Below are positions 5,572 through 11,932 of a stretch of DNA of 12,544 nucleotides, in pieces. The notes below the pieces were generated by a model, which was given only the letters and a program-made list of their open reading frames with translations, ran no database searches and was not told where the DNA came from. This stretch comes from Bacteroidales bacterium UBA932. Its GTDB lineage: Bacteria > Bacteroidota > Bacteroidia > Bacteroidales > UBA932. The stretch lies in NCBI GenBank assembly GCA_002293585.1, contig DBDM01000014.1:1-12544 (forward strand), given 5' to 3'. Both the position numbers and the translations under genes were made by a program. Each line of letters starts with the position of its first letter. Within the stretch, counting starts at the first letter, position 1.

Positions 5572-6821
5572 TGTTATTAATTACTAATATCCAAAAATTA
5601 GTACAAGTAGAAGAGAACCCGCAACAGCGGGTTGCCGGCGCTGAAATGGGCACATTGCATTGCATTGATAATGCTTTCCTGCTGGTTGAAAACGGTCTCA
5701 TTAAAGATTTCGGCACCATGGATAACATGCCGGCCACTGCTGCCGGAATAGAAATTGTAGACGCCGGCGGCGGTATGGTGTTCCCTTCATTCTGTGATTC
5801 GCACACGCACCTCGTGTACGCCGGAAGTCGCGAGATAGAATATATCGACAAAATACGCGGACTGAGTTATGAGGAGATCGCCCGGCGCGGCGGCGGCATC
5901 CTCAACTCATCGAAATTGCTGCACAACACGTCCGAAGATGAACTCTACGAACAAGCGCTGATGCGCGTAAACGAAATTACCCGCTCCGGCACCGGCGCCG
6001 TGGAAATAAAAAGCGGCTACGGACTGAACACTACCGACGAATTGAAAATGCTGCGCGTTATCCGCCGGTTGAAAGCAAGCACGCCGCTCACCATCCGCGC
6101 CACCTTTCTCGGTGCACATGCTGTGCCCGCGGAATACAAAGACAGGCAACGCGACTATGTCGACCTCATCATCAATGAAATGATCCCGCAAGTGGCTGCG
6201 GAAGAATTGGCCGATTATATCGACGTGTTCTGTGAGCAGGGATTTTTTACAGTGGAAGATACGGAACGCGTACTGATGGCCGGACTAAACTATGGCCTGC
6301 GCCCTAAGATCCACGCCAACCAATTGGCCTTTTCGGGCGGTATACAAACCGGCGTAAAATACGATGCTGTATCGGTAGACCACGTTGACCACACAGGTCC
6401 CGAAGAAATAGACTGTTTACTGCACTCGGAAACCATACCCACGCTGCTGCCTGGATCCAATTTTTTCCTCGCACTCCCCTATCCGCCGGCACGCGCCATG
6501 ATCAGCGCCGGACTGCCCGTTGCCATAGCATCCAACTACAATCCCGGTTCCTCTCCCGCCGGCGATATGAAATTCATGTTATCACTGGCGTGCATACAAA
6601 TGAAAATGACACCGGAAGAGGCGATCAACGCCGCTACCATCAACGGCGCCTGCGCTATGGGGCTGAGCGATACGCACGGCAGCATTGCTCGTGGAAAGGC
6701 GGCTAATATATTCATTACAAAGCAAATACCAAGCTACGAATTTATGCCTTACGCATTCACCACACCGTTAATCCACCAAGTGATATTAAACGGGAAGATA
6801 ATAGCAGCAGGACAGATATAG
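5571..6821 (+). CDS. hutI: Imidazolonepropionase (histidine degradation)
   Basis: This 416-aa amidohydrolase opens the ring of 4-imidazolone-5-propionate to N-formimino-L-glutamate, the third step of histidine breakdown, in the cytosol. Length and order fit HutI: DSHTHLVYAGSR (76-87, metal ligands H78 and H80), EIKSGYGL, DVFCEQGFF, KIHANQLAFSGG with H248, SVDHVDH, TLLPGSNFFLALPYPPAR and NPGSSPAGDM. One feature is odd: the residue before YNPGSS is Asn (N322), where the family normally has the metal-binding Asp (D324 in B. subtilis HutI). The codon is AAC at 6534-6536; a single G-to-A change from GAC would explain it. No other hut genes lie nearby; the upstream neighbour is comF. The family call is firm, but activity is uncertain because of N322. 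Confidence 0.9.
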   Translation: MLLITNIQKLVQVEENPQQRVAGAEMGTLHCIDNAFLLVENGLIKDFGTMDNMPATAAGIEIVDAGGGMVFPSFCDSHTHLVYAGSREIEYIDKIRGLSYEEIARRGGGILNSSKLLHNTSEDELYEQALMRVNEITRSGTGAVEIKSGYGLNTTDELKMLRVIRRLKASTPLTIRATFLGAHAVPAEYKDRQRDYVDLIINEMIPQVAAEELADYIDVFCEQGFFTVEDTERVLMAGLNYGLRPKIHANQLAFSGGIQTGVKYDAVSVDHVDHTGPEEIDCLLHSETIPTLLPGSNFFLALPYPPARAMISAGLPVAIASNYNPGSSPAGDMKFMLSLACIQMKMTPEEAINAATINGACAMGLSDTHGSIARGKAANIFITKQIPSYEFMPYAFTTPLIHQVILNGKIIAAGQI

Positions 6822-6838
6822 AACGCGGATAAAACAAT

Positions 6839-6868
6839 AAAAGGCCTGCATGTATTGCAGACCTTTTT
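6839..6868. terminator. Bidirectional terminator between hutI and rplI
   Basis: A hairpin with stem 6839-6850 / 6856-6867 and a 5-nt loop has one C-A mismatch. It is followed by T5 on the plus strand and TTTTATTGTTTTA on the minus strand. It can end both the hutI transcript and the ribosomal operon. Confidence 0.75.
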
Positions 6869-6889
6869 CATTTTTATTTATCAGCGTGA

Positions 6890-7342
6890 TTACTCCGCCA
6901 CGATCTCAAATTGGATTTTGGCTTTCACGTCGCGATGTATCTTCACTTCGGCTTCGTAGGTACCCACCTCTTTCACGTGGTCGGCGCCACCCAAAATGCT
7001 CACATTGCGGCGGTCGATATCAAAACCTTTACCCGCCAACGCTTCGGCGATCTGAATATTGTTCACCGAACCGAAAATCTTACCGGTGCTGCTTACTTTG
7101 GTTGCTACGCTTACGGTAATTCCTTCGAGTTTCTTGGCCAATTCCAGTGCCTCCTCACGGATCTTCGCTTCCTTGTGGGCGCGTTGTTTCATGTTTTCGG
7201 CGTGCATTTTTTTAGCCGACACGGTGGCCAGGGTTGCATAGCCCTGGGGAATGAGGTAGTTGGTAGCATAACCGTTACGCACGGTTACAATATCGTCTTT
7301 GTGCCCTAAATTGGCAACGTCTTGTTTCAAGATAATTTCCAT
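6890..7342 (-). CDS. rplI: Large-subunit ribosomal protein bL9
   Basis: This 150-aa protein is full-length bL9, which binds 23S rRNA near the L1 stalk base and helps keep the reading frame. The N-terminal domain shows MEIILKQDVANLGHKDDIVTVRNGYATNYLIPQG, with the family's GYA.NYLIP motif at 24-32. A long central helix (about 42-75) leads to the C-terminal domain with GKIFGSVNNIQIAEAL (87-102). It is the last gene of rpsF-rpsR-rplI, 18 nt after rpsR. An SD-like AAGGAG lies 9 nt before the ATG, which is unusual here. Confidence 0.96.
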   Translation of the reverse strand: MEIILKQDVANLGHKDDIVTVRNGYATNYLIPQGYATLATVSAKKMHAENMKQRAHKEAKIREEALELAKKLEGITVSVATKVSSTGKIFGSVNNIQIAEALAGKGFDIDRRNVSILGGADHVKEVGTYEAEVKIHRDVKAKIQFEIVAE

Positions 7343-7351
7343 AGTCCTGTT

Positions 7352-7357
7352 CTCCTT
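7352..7357 (-). promoter_or_regulatory. Shine-Dalgarno sequence of rplI
   Basis: The minus strand reads AAGGAG with 9 nt to ATG 7342, inside the 18-nt gap after the rpsR stop. It can pair by 6 bp with the 16S anti-SD CCUCCUU. Bacteroidota genes rarely have such a site. Confidence 0.8.
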
Positions 7358-7360
7358 AAA

Positions 7361-7642
7361 CTATTTAAGCAAATCGGTTACATAAGGCAACAATGCCAGG
7401 TGGCGCGCGCGTTTCACAGCCTGCGACACCTTATGCTGGAATTTCAAAGAAGTTCCGGTGAGGCGGCGGGGCAGAATTTTACCCTGCTCGTTCAGGAATT
7501 TCTTTAAAAATTCGGCGTCTTTGTAATCCACATATTTAATACCGGCCTTTTTAAAGCGGCAATATTTTTTCTTTTTCACATCCACGGTAGGCGGATTGAG
7601 GTAACGGATCTCGTTGTTTTGTGATTGCATGTTCGTACTCAT
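7361..7642 (-). CDS. rpsR: Small-subunit ribosomal protein bS18
   Basis: This 93-aa protein is bS18, which pairs with bS6 on the 30S platform. Its central and C-terminal part is strongly conserved: [20 protein letters not shown] (23-42), [21 protein letters not shown] (49-69), [14 protein letters not shown] (75-88). Two starts are possible. ATG 7642 gives [11 protein letters not shown] 7630 gives [10 protein letters not shown], nearer to the usual N-terminus. The SD AAGGAGG is 9 nt from 7642 but 21 nt from 7630, so I choose 7642. In Bacteroidota, bS18 with bS6 and bS21 forms the pocket that hides the anti-SD tail of 16S rRNA, which makes a strong SD on this gene notable. Confidence 0.95.
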   Translation of the reverse strand: MSTNMQSQNNEIRYLNPPTVDVKKKKYCRFKKAGIKYVDYKDAEFLKKFLNEQGKILPRRLTGTSLKFQHKVSQAVKRARHLALLPYVTDLLK

Positions 7643-7651
7643 AAATTATGT

Positions 7652-7658
7652 CCTCCTT
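7652..7658 (-). promoter_or_regulatory. Shine-Dalgarno sequence of rpsR
   Basis: The minus strand reads AAGGAGG, fully complementary to the anti-SD core CCUCCUU, 9 nt before ATG 7642. It overlaps the TAA stop of rpsF by two bases (the stop is 7659-7657), so termination on rpsF and initiation on rpsR are closely coupled in space. It decides the rpsR start. Confidence 0.85.
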
Positions 7659-7998
7659 ACTTTTGTTCGTTTTTATTGCCACGGCGTTTTTCGGCATACT
7701 CCACGGCATGCTTGTCCATAACAAAGGTCAAATAACGGATTACGCGCTCGTCGCGACGGTACTGAACATCCAATTTAGCCACAAACTCAGGGTTTGCCTT
7801 GAATTGAATCAGGTTATAAAAACCTGTAGTCTTCTTTTGAATGGGATAGGCCAGCTTTTTCAATCCCCAATTTTCCTCGTGCACAATCTCACCACCGTTT
7901 TCGGTAATGAAGTCACGATACTTTTTTACCGCTTCCTTTATCTGGCTGTCAGATAAAACGGGAGTTGCAATGAAAACGGTTTCATAATTTTTCAACAT
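7657..7998 (-). CDS. rpsF: Small-subunit ribosomal protein bS6
   Basis: This 113-aa protein is bS6, the platform partner of bS18. It begins [27 protein letters not shown] and contains [32 protein letters not shown] (35-66), a bS6 hallmark, and then [11 protein letters not shown] (82-92). The charged tail ([17 protein letters not shown]) is modest in length. It is the first gene of the rpsF-rpsR-rplI operon, under a good promoter with a leader of only about 35 nt and no SD. That leader is too short for the long bS6:bS18-binding leader known in other phyla. It contains a three-codon ATG-AAT-TAT-TAA frame at 8025-8014, whose role, if any, is unclear. Confidence 0.96.
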   Translation of the reverse strand: MLKNYETVFIATPVLSDSQIKEAVKKYRDFITENGGEIVHEENWGLKKLAYPIQKKTTGFYNLIQFKANPEFVAKLDVQYRRDERVIRYLTFVMDKHAVEYAEKRRGNKNEQK

Positions 7999-8036
7999 GA
8001 CGCTGTTTTTTAGTTAATAATTCATTAAAAGGGCTG

Positions 8037-8067
8037 CAAAGATACAACAAATCTGCCAATTGGACAA
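8037..8067 (-). promoter_or_regulatory. Promoter of rpsF-rpsR-rplI
   Basis: The minus strand has TTG (8067-8065), a 20-bp spacer and TATCTTTG (8044-8037). The expected start near 8032 gives a short A/T-rich leader before ATG 7998. An interrupted inverted repeat TCTGCC...GGCAGA (8052-8080) spans the -33 region. Confidence 0.75.
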
Positions 8068-8081
8068 CCTTTTCGGCAGAA

Positions 8082-8109
8082 TTATTTGTTATTTGTTATT
8101 TATTATTTA
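8082..8109. repeat. Heptamer tandem array between rpsF and the DUF47 gene
   Basis: Two units of TTATTTG are followed by two of TTATTTA. The period of 7 bp equals that of the arrays in lnt, although the sequence differs. It lies upstream of both divergent promoters and overlaps neither -7 box. Confidence 0.7.
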
Positions 8110-8179
8110 TTTTCAATATTTTACAGTCGTCTAAACAGTCTTAATATAAACTTCATGTTTAGTTCTCGTAAAATGTTAC

Positions 8180-8187
8180 TACATTTG
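8180..8187 (+). promoter_or_regulatory. Putative promoter of the phosphate uptake pair
   Basis: TACATTTG matches TAnnTTTG, with GTTT 19 bp upstream (8157-8160) as a weak -33. The start would lie near 8193, with a leader of about 17 nt. No PHO-box-like direct repeat is recognised, though the Bacteroidota form of such a site is not known to me. Confidence 0.6.
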
Positions 8188-8209
8188 CACCCAAATTAAC
8201 CTCAAATTT

Positions 8210-8860
8210 ATGAAAATCGATTCCTTTTTACAGTTATTTGTCGTTAAAGAGCGGAAATTTTTTCCTTTATTTAAGCAACAGGGAAAATACTTATTAGAAG
8301 CTGCCGGCTTACTGTCTCAAATGGTGAACCAATCCGGTGAAGAAAAGCAAAAGCTATTGTATCGCGAAATCAAAATCATAGAGACGAAAGGCGACGACGT
8401 AGCGGGAACGATTTATAATGAGTTGCACCGGAGCTTCGTTACCCCTTTTGAACGTGATGATATTCAGCTATTAACCTCTCGTGTTGATTCCTTTCTCGAC
8501 TTAATCAACGACACCGGCAAACGTATTGTAATGTACCAGCCTGTTCCCCTGACGGAACACATGAAACAGATGGTCGATTTGGTGGTGCAGGACGCCCGTT
8601 TGTTAGATGAATTGCTGGACAATTTGGAATCTATCCGGAAAAATACGGGTAAAATATTGGAAATATGCAAGCGTGTTAAAGTTATTGAACATGAATGCGA
8701 CGACTTGTATGAACTGTCGACGGTTGACTTGTTCGGACACGTGAAAGACCCCGTAATGCTGATGAAGCAACGGGAAGTAGTGATGACGCTCGAAGAAATT
8801 ACTGATAGAGCGCAAGACATAGCTAACATTATTAACCGCATTATTGTTAAATTCGCTTAA
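8210..8860 (+). CDS. DUF47 / PhoU-like phosphate transport accessory protein
   Basis: This 216-aa, mainly helical protein belongs to the DUF47 (PhoU_div) family, cytosolic partners encoded next to PiT transporters. PhoU-like repeats bind metal through acidic motifs, here EIKIIETKGDD (53-63), TPFERDD (78-84), VKVIEHECDD (156-165) and EEITDRAQDIANI (195-207). The two halves resemble each other, as expected for a pair of three-helix bundles. It precedes the PiT gene by 12 nt on the same strand, so the two are almost certainly cotranscribed. By analogy with PhoU it should adjust transporter activity rather than carry out catalysis; this is inference. Confidence 0.9.
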   Translation: MKIDSFLQLFVVKERKFFPLFKQQGKYLLEAAGLLSQMVNQSGEEKQKLLYREIKIIETKGDDVAGTIYNELHRSFVTPFERDDIQLLTSRVDSFLDLINDTGKRIVMYQPVPLTEHMKQMVDLVVQDARLLDELLDNLESIRKNTGKILEICKRVKVIEHECDDLYELSTVDLFGHVKDPVMLMKQREVVMTLEEITDRAQDIANIINRIIVKFA

Positions 8861-8872
8861 CCGGGTCATATT

Positions 8873-9883
8873 ATGGAGCAAGCTACGTTGATACTTGTTG
8901 TTATCGGTATTGTTATCGCATTGGTATTTGACTTCCTCAACGGGATGAACGATGCGGCCAACTCCATTGCTACTATTGTGGCTACACGTATATTGTCGCC
9001 TTTTGCTGCGGTGCTTTGGGCGGCTTTTTGGAATTTTGCTGCCGTATTTTTATTCGGTGTTGCTGTAGCCAAGACTGTGGGCAAAGGAATTGTAGAGCCG
9101 GGTTTCGTAGATGTGTACATGATATTAGCGGCTTTGACCGGTGCCATAATATGGGTCTTCTTTTGTACTAAAAAAGGCTTGCCCATCAGCGTTTCCCATG
9201 CCCTCATCGGCGGATTGGTAGGCGCGGCATTATTCGTTCATGGTCCCGAAGCTTTAGTCGGGAGCGGCATTGCAAAAATCGGACTATTCATTGTTTTATC
9301 CCCCATTATCGGCCTAACGTTAGGCTTCCTTATGATGTGCCTGACGATGTGGATATTCAAGAAGTCCAATCCTTTTAAGACCGAAAAGCTATTCAAAGGC
9401 ATGCAACTGTTGTCGTCGGCCATTTTCAGCTTGGGGCACGGCGGCAATGATGCGCAAAAAACCATGGGTATTATTTTCATCTTATTGATCAGCGGAGGGT
9501 TCTTAGACGCTTCTACCGAAAGACCTCCCGACTGGGTTATTCTGGCCTGTTATACTACCATGGCTTTGGGCACGCTCATTGGCGGCCGTAAGGTGATTAA
9601 AACATTGGGCGACGGACTGGCCAGTATTAAGCCCTTGCAAGGCTTCTGCGCCGAAACGGCAGGGGCGTTTACACTTATAGGAACTGCTGTACTTGGCATT
9701 CCGGTGAGCACCACGCATACGATCACCGGTTCTATTATAGGTGTAGGTATCACCAAAGGATTTTCTTCCGTGCGTTGGGGCACGGCAGCCAATATCGTAG
9801 CCGCCTGGGTATTCACCATTCCGGCCGTATTGGTTATTTCCGGTTCTATTTACTGGATAATAGACCTTATAAAAGGCTTATAA
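8873..9883 (+). CDS. PiT-family inorganic phosphate transporter
   Basis: This 336-aa inner-membrane protein imports phosphate, probably as a metal-phosphate complex driven by ion symport. Both PiT signature repeats are present: GMNDAANS (24-31), near the first helix, and GHGGNDAQK (188-196), in the second half. Each repeat has a partner motif, LPISVSHALIGG (103-114) and IPVSTTHTITGS (276-287). Hydrophobic segments near residues 5-22, 42-67, 80-97, 106-124, 134-160, 178-208, 221-238, 262-275, 281-294 and 304-332 fit about ten spans. The cytosolic loop between the halves (161-178) is short. It is the second gene after the DUF47 partner. No SD precedes the ATG. Confidence 0.94.
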   Translation: MEQATLILVVIGIVIALVFDFLNGMNDAANSIATIVATRILSPFAAVLWAAFWNFAAVFLFGVAVAKTVGKGIVEPGFVDVYMILAALTGAIIWVFFCTKKGLPISVSHALIGGLVGAALFVHGPEALVGSGIAKIGLFIVLSPIIGLTLGFLMMCLTMWIFKKSNPFKTEKLFKGMQLLSSAIFSLGHGGNDAQKTMGIIFILLISGGFLDASTERPPDWVILACYTTMALGTLIGGRKVIKTLGDGLASIKPLQGFCAETAGAFTLIGTAVLGIPVSTTHTITGSIIGVGITKGFSSVRWGTAANIVAAWVFTIPAVLVISGSIYWIIDLIKGL

Positions 9884-9896
9884 ATCAAGGATATTT

Positions 9897-9970
9897 GTGG
9901 CGGCATAAGGCAGGCTAACAACCACCGAAAACCCGTTGCACGTAGTTTTGTATACGTGTTATGCCGTCAC
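9897..9970. repeat. 74-bp palindromic structured element downstream of the PiT gene
   Basis: The outer arms GTGGCGGCATAA (9897-9908) and TTATGCCGTCAC (9959-9970) pair over 12 bp with one G-T wobble. Inside, CAAC...GTTG (9919-9938) and CACGTA...TACGTG (9939-9958) form two adjacent hairpins, so the whole can fold as a three-way junction. There is no T run after it, so it is a poor intrinsic terminator. It could be a repeated intergenic element or an RNA structure protecting the PiT mRNA 3' end. It is more G/C-rich than its surroundings. Confidence 0.6.
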
Positions 9971-10020
9971 ATCAACATCCTCAAAGTTCAAGAATTCCAC
10001 TTAGTTTTTATTTTTTAGTC

Positions 10021-10054
10021 AAAAAAACGAATTTTTCAATAAAAAGATCGTTTT
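10021..10054 (-). terminator. A/T-rich hairpin with T run, minus-strand terminator candidate
   Basis: The stems AAAACGA / TCGTTTT (10024-10030, 10048-10054) and TTTTT / AAAAA (10032-10036, 10041-10045) form a hairpin. On the minus strand it runs into seven T (10027-10021). It lies about 30 nt downstream of a leftward promoter (10121-10091). The stem is weak in G/C. Confidence 0.5.
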
Positions 10055-10090
10055 AAACGCTGTGTATATACTATCAGTTAAAATTCGATG

Positions 10091-10121
10091 CAAATATACA
10101 ACATAAGTTTAAATTATACAA
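10091..10121 (-). promoter_or_regulatory. Orphan leftward promoter
   Basis: The minus strand has TTG (10121-10119), a 20-bp spacer and TATATTTG (10098-10091), the same layout as the rpsF promoter. No protein-coding gene lies to its left before the PiT gene, which is on the other strand. It may drive a short RNA ending at the hairpin 10054-10021, or antisense RNA toward the PiT gene. Confidence 0.5.
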
Positions 10122-10154
10122 CTTTTAATACATATATTTAACATTAATAGCTTA

Positions 10155-10162
10155 TACTTTTG
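10155..10162 (+). promoter_or_regulatory. Putative promoter -7 box of the XRE gene
   Basis: TACTTTTG matches TAnnTTTG and ends 4 nt before ATG 10167. Transcription would begin at the start codon, giving a leaderless mRNA. No TTG is seen at -33. Confidence 0.55.
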
Positions 10163-10166
10163 CAGC

Positions 10167-10571
10167 ATGATGAATTTAAACAAATTAGGAGATCAAATCA
10201 GGCTGCTCCGAGCAAAGAAAAGGTTAACACAGGAAAATATGGCCAATGACTTGGGCATATCTATAACGGCCTATTCGAAAATTGAACGCGGATTGACGAA
10301 TATTTCCATCTCACGATTAGAAAGCATTGCGGATGCATTGGGTACTAGCGTACTAGAGCTCCTGGAGCCCGAATACGACCAAAAGCATTACCAACCGGCG
10401 ATTACCAACCCGCCCATTGCGCGGGACGCTGCGAGAATCTATGGTGAATATGACACCATTACGTTGATGCAACGTGTGGAAGAAAGAGATCAGGAAATCT
10501 CCCGCTTAAGAAAGATCATTGCCGATAAGGAAGAGATCATTTCCTTGCTGAAAGAAAAAATTAAGGAGTAA
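10167..10571 (+). CDS. XRE-family HTH regulator with C-terminal coiled coil
   Basis: This 134-aa DNA-binding protein has an N-terminal HTH_3 domain (about 8-66): IRLLRAKKRLTQENMANDLG, then ISITAYSKIERGLTNISISR with the recognition helix, and LESIADALGTSVLELL. A linker rich in Pro and Ala (70-95) leads to a charged helix (98-134, QRVEERDQEISRLRKIIADK and onward) with hydrophobic residues in heptad spacing. This is probably a coiled coil for dimerisation. Such short single-domain regulators with a coiled tail are common in Bacteroidota; their targets are mostly unknown. Two adjacent ATGs exist (10167, 10170). With the -7 box ending at 10162, the transcript would begin at the first ATG, so I use 10167. 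It faces pgi tail to tail with 12 nt between. Confidence 0.87.
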   Translation: MMNLNKLGDQIRLLRAKKRLTQENMANDLGISITAYSKIERGLTNISISRLESIADALGTSVLELLEPEYDQKHYQPAITNPPIARDAARIYGEYDTITLMQRVEERDQEISRLRKIIADKEEIISLLKEKIKE

Positions 10572-10583
10572 AGTCAAGGTTAT

Positions 10584-11921
10584 CTACAAGCGTTTACGCA
10601 GCTCATCGCCCTGTTTTTCAAATCCGGGCTTATTGAGTAGGGCAAACATATTTTTCTTGTAGGCCTCCACGCCCGGCTGATCAAAAGGATTTACACCAAG
10701 CATATAACCACTGATACCACAGGCTTTCTCGAAGAAATATAAAAGCCCGCCCAAATTATATTCGTCAATCGAAGGTATTTCAAGGTGGATGTTCGGAACA
10801 CCGCCGTCGACATGCGCCAACAAAGTGCCTAATTCCGCCATCTTGTTACATTCGCCTATACGTTTACCCGACAAGAAGTTCAGTTGGTCGAGGTTCTGCG
10901 GATCATTGGGAATGGTCATTGTATGTTTTTCATTCTTTACGCTCAACACCGTTTCAAAGAGACTGCGTTCACCTTCCTGCAGGTACTGTCCCATGGAATG
11001 CAGGTCGGACGTGAAGTCAACACCGGCGGGGAAGATTCCTTTGTTTTCTTTACCTTCGCTTTCGCCGTAGAGTTGCTTCCACCATTCGGTAATAAAATGC
11101 AACTTAGGATTATAGTTCACCAGCACTTCTATTTTCTTACCTTTACTATATAAAGCATTGCGCACGGCTGCATATTGCACGGCCGGATTGGCAATATCAT
11201 TTTTCGCCGTAATTTGTTCCATATCCACGGCGCCTTTTACAAAAGTTTCTATATCAAAACCGGCTACGGCAATAGGCAATAGGCCCACAGGGGTAAGTAC
11301 CGAGAAACGGCCGCCCACATCATCGGGGATCACAAAAGTTTGATACCCTTCCTGCATAGCCAAAGCATGTAAGGCGCCACGCGCTGCATCGGTTACCGCC
11401 ACAATACGGTCTTTGGCGCCGGTCCGGCCGTATTTTTCTTCGAAATGCTGCCTGATCAAACGGAAAGCGATAGCGGGCTCGGTGGTAGTGCCCGATTTCG
11501 AAATCACAATGCAGGCGGCGGATTTATCACGCAACACTTCAAATAATTCCGCATGATAATCTTCGCTGATATTCTGTCCTGCAAATACCACCAACGGATG
11601 ATCACGCTTAGGCAGCAAGGCTGTAAAACTGTGCGATAACGCATCGATTACGGCTTTTGCGCCAAGGTAGGAACCGCCGATACCAATGACCACTACAATA
11701 TCAATTCCTTTCGACAGTTTTGCAGCTGTAGCTTTCAATGCTGCAATATCCGCCGGTTTAATAGATGACGGAAGGTTGATCCATCCCAAAAAATCATTTC
11801 CTTTTCCTCCACGACTTTCCAGTTCCGACAAGGCTTTCAATGATTTCTCCTGCCAGGCGGCAAACTCTTCCCCGCTAACAAATAATGATGTCGATTTAAG
11901 ATTTACAGCTACGGTATTCAT
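10584..11921 (-). CDS. pgi: Glucose-6-phosphate isomerase
   Basis: This 445-aa cytosolic enzyme interconverts glucose-6-phosphate and fructose-6-phosphate in glycolysis and gluconeogenesis. The length matches the shorter bacterial Pgi type. Phosphate-binding segments are [13 protein letters not shown] (78-90) and [11 protein letters not shown] (140-150). [17 protein letters not shown] (200-216) is a Pgi signature. Catalytic residues are visible as Glu in QLYGESEGK (E287), His in [12 protein letters not shown] (H308) and Lys in GVEAYKKNM (K422 or K423) near the C-terminus. No key residue is missing. It lies 11 nt downstream of rpe on the same strand and is probably cotranscribed, joining the pentose-phosphate and glycolytic steps. 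No SD precedes the ATG, and no clear terminator is seen in the 12 nt before the XRE gene end. Confidence 0.96.
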   Translation of the reverse strand: MNTVAVNLKSTSLFVSGEEFAAWQEKSLKALSELESRGGKGNDFLGWINLPSSIKPADIAALKATAAKLSKGIDIVVVIGIGGSYLGAKAVIDALSHSFTALLPKRDHPLVVFAGQNISEDYHAELFEVLRDKSAACIVISKSGTTTEPAIAFRLIRQHFEEKYGRTGAKDRIVAVTDAARGALHALAMQEGYQTFVIPDDVGGRFSVLTPVGLLPIAVAGFDIETFVKGAVDMEQITAKNDIANPAVQYAAVRNALYSKGKKIEVLVNYNPKLHFITEWWKQLYGESEGKENKGIFPAGVDFTSDLHSMGQYLQEGERSLFETVLSVKNEKHTMTIPNDPQNLDQLNFLSGKRIGECNKMAELGTLLAHVDGGVPNIHLEIPSIDEYNLGGLLYFFEKACGISGYMLGVNPFDQPGVEAYKKNMFALLNKPGFEKQGDELRKRL

Positions 11922-11932
11922 ATTTTTGATCT

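Noticed and set aside
5141..5851. 236-codon open frame on the minus strand
   Set aside because: It lies across comF and hutI, whose plus-strand products are clearly recognisable; its translation shows no family signature.
8014..8025. Three-codon upstream frame (ATG AAT TAT TAA) in the rpsF leader
   Set aside because: A frame this short arises easily by chance in A/T-rich DNA; no SD or regulatory residue pattern supports it.
7999..8036. bS6:bS18-binding leader of the rpsF mRNA
   Set aside because: The expected leader is only about 35 nt, A/T-rich and unstructured, without the bulged stem known from other phyla.
9903..9964. Integron attC site
   Set aside because: The outer arms resemble GTTATGC-type cores, but the left arm ends AAG instead of AAC. 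The inner part folds as two hairpins rather than an L''/L' stem, and no integrase or cassette is nearby.
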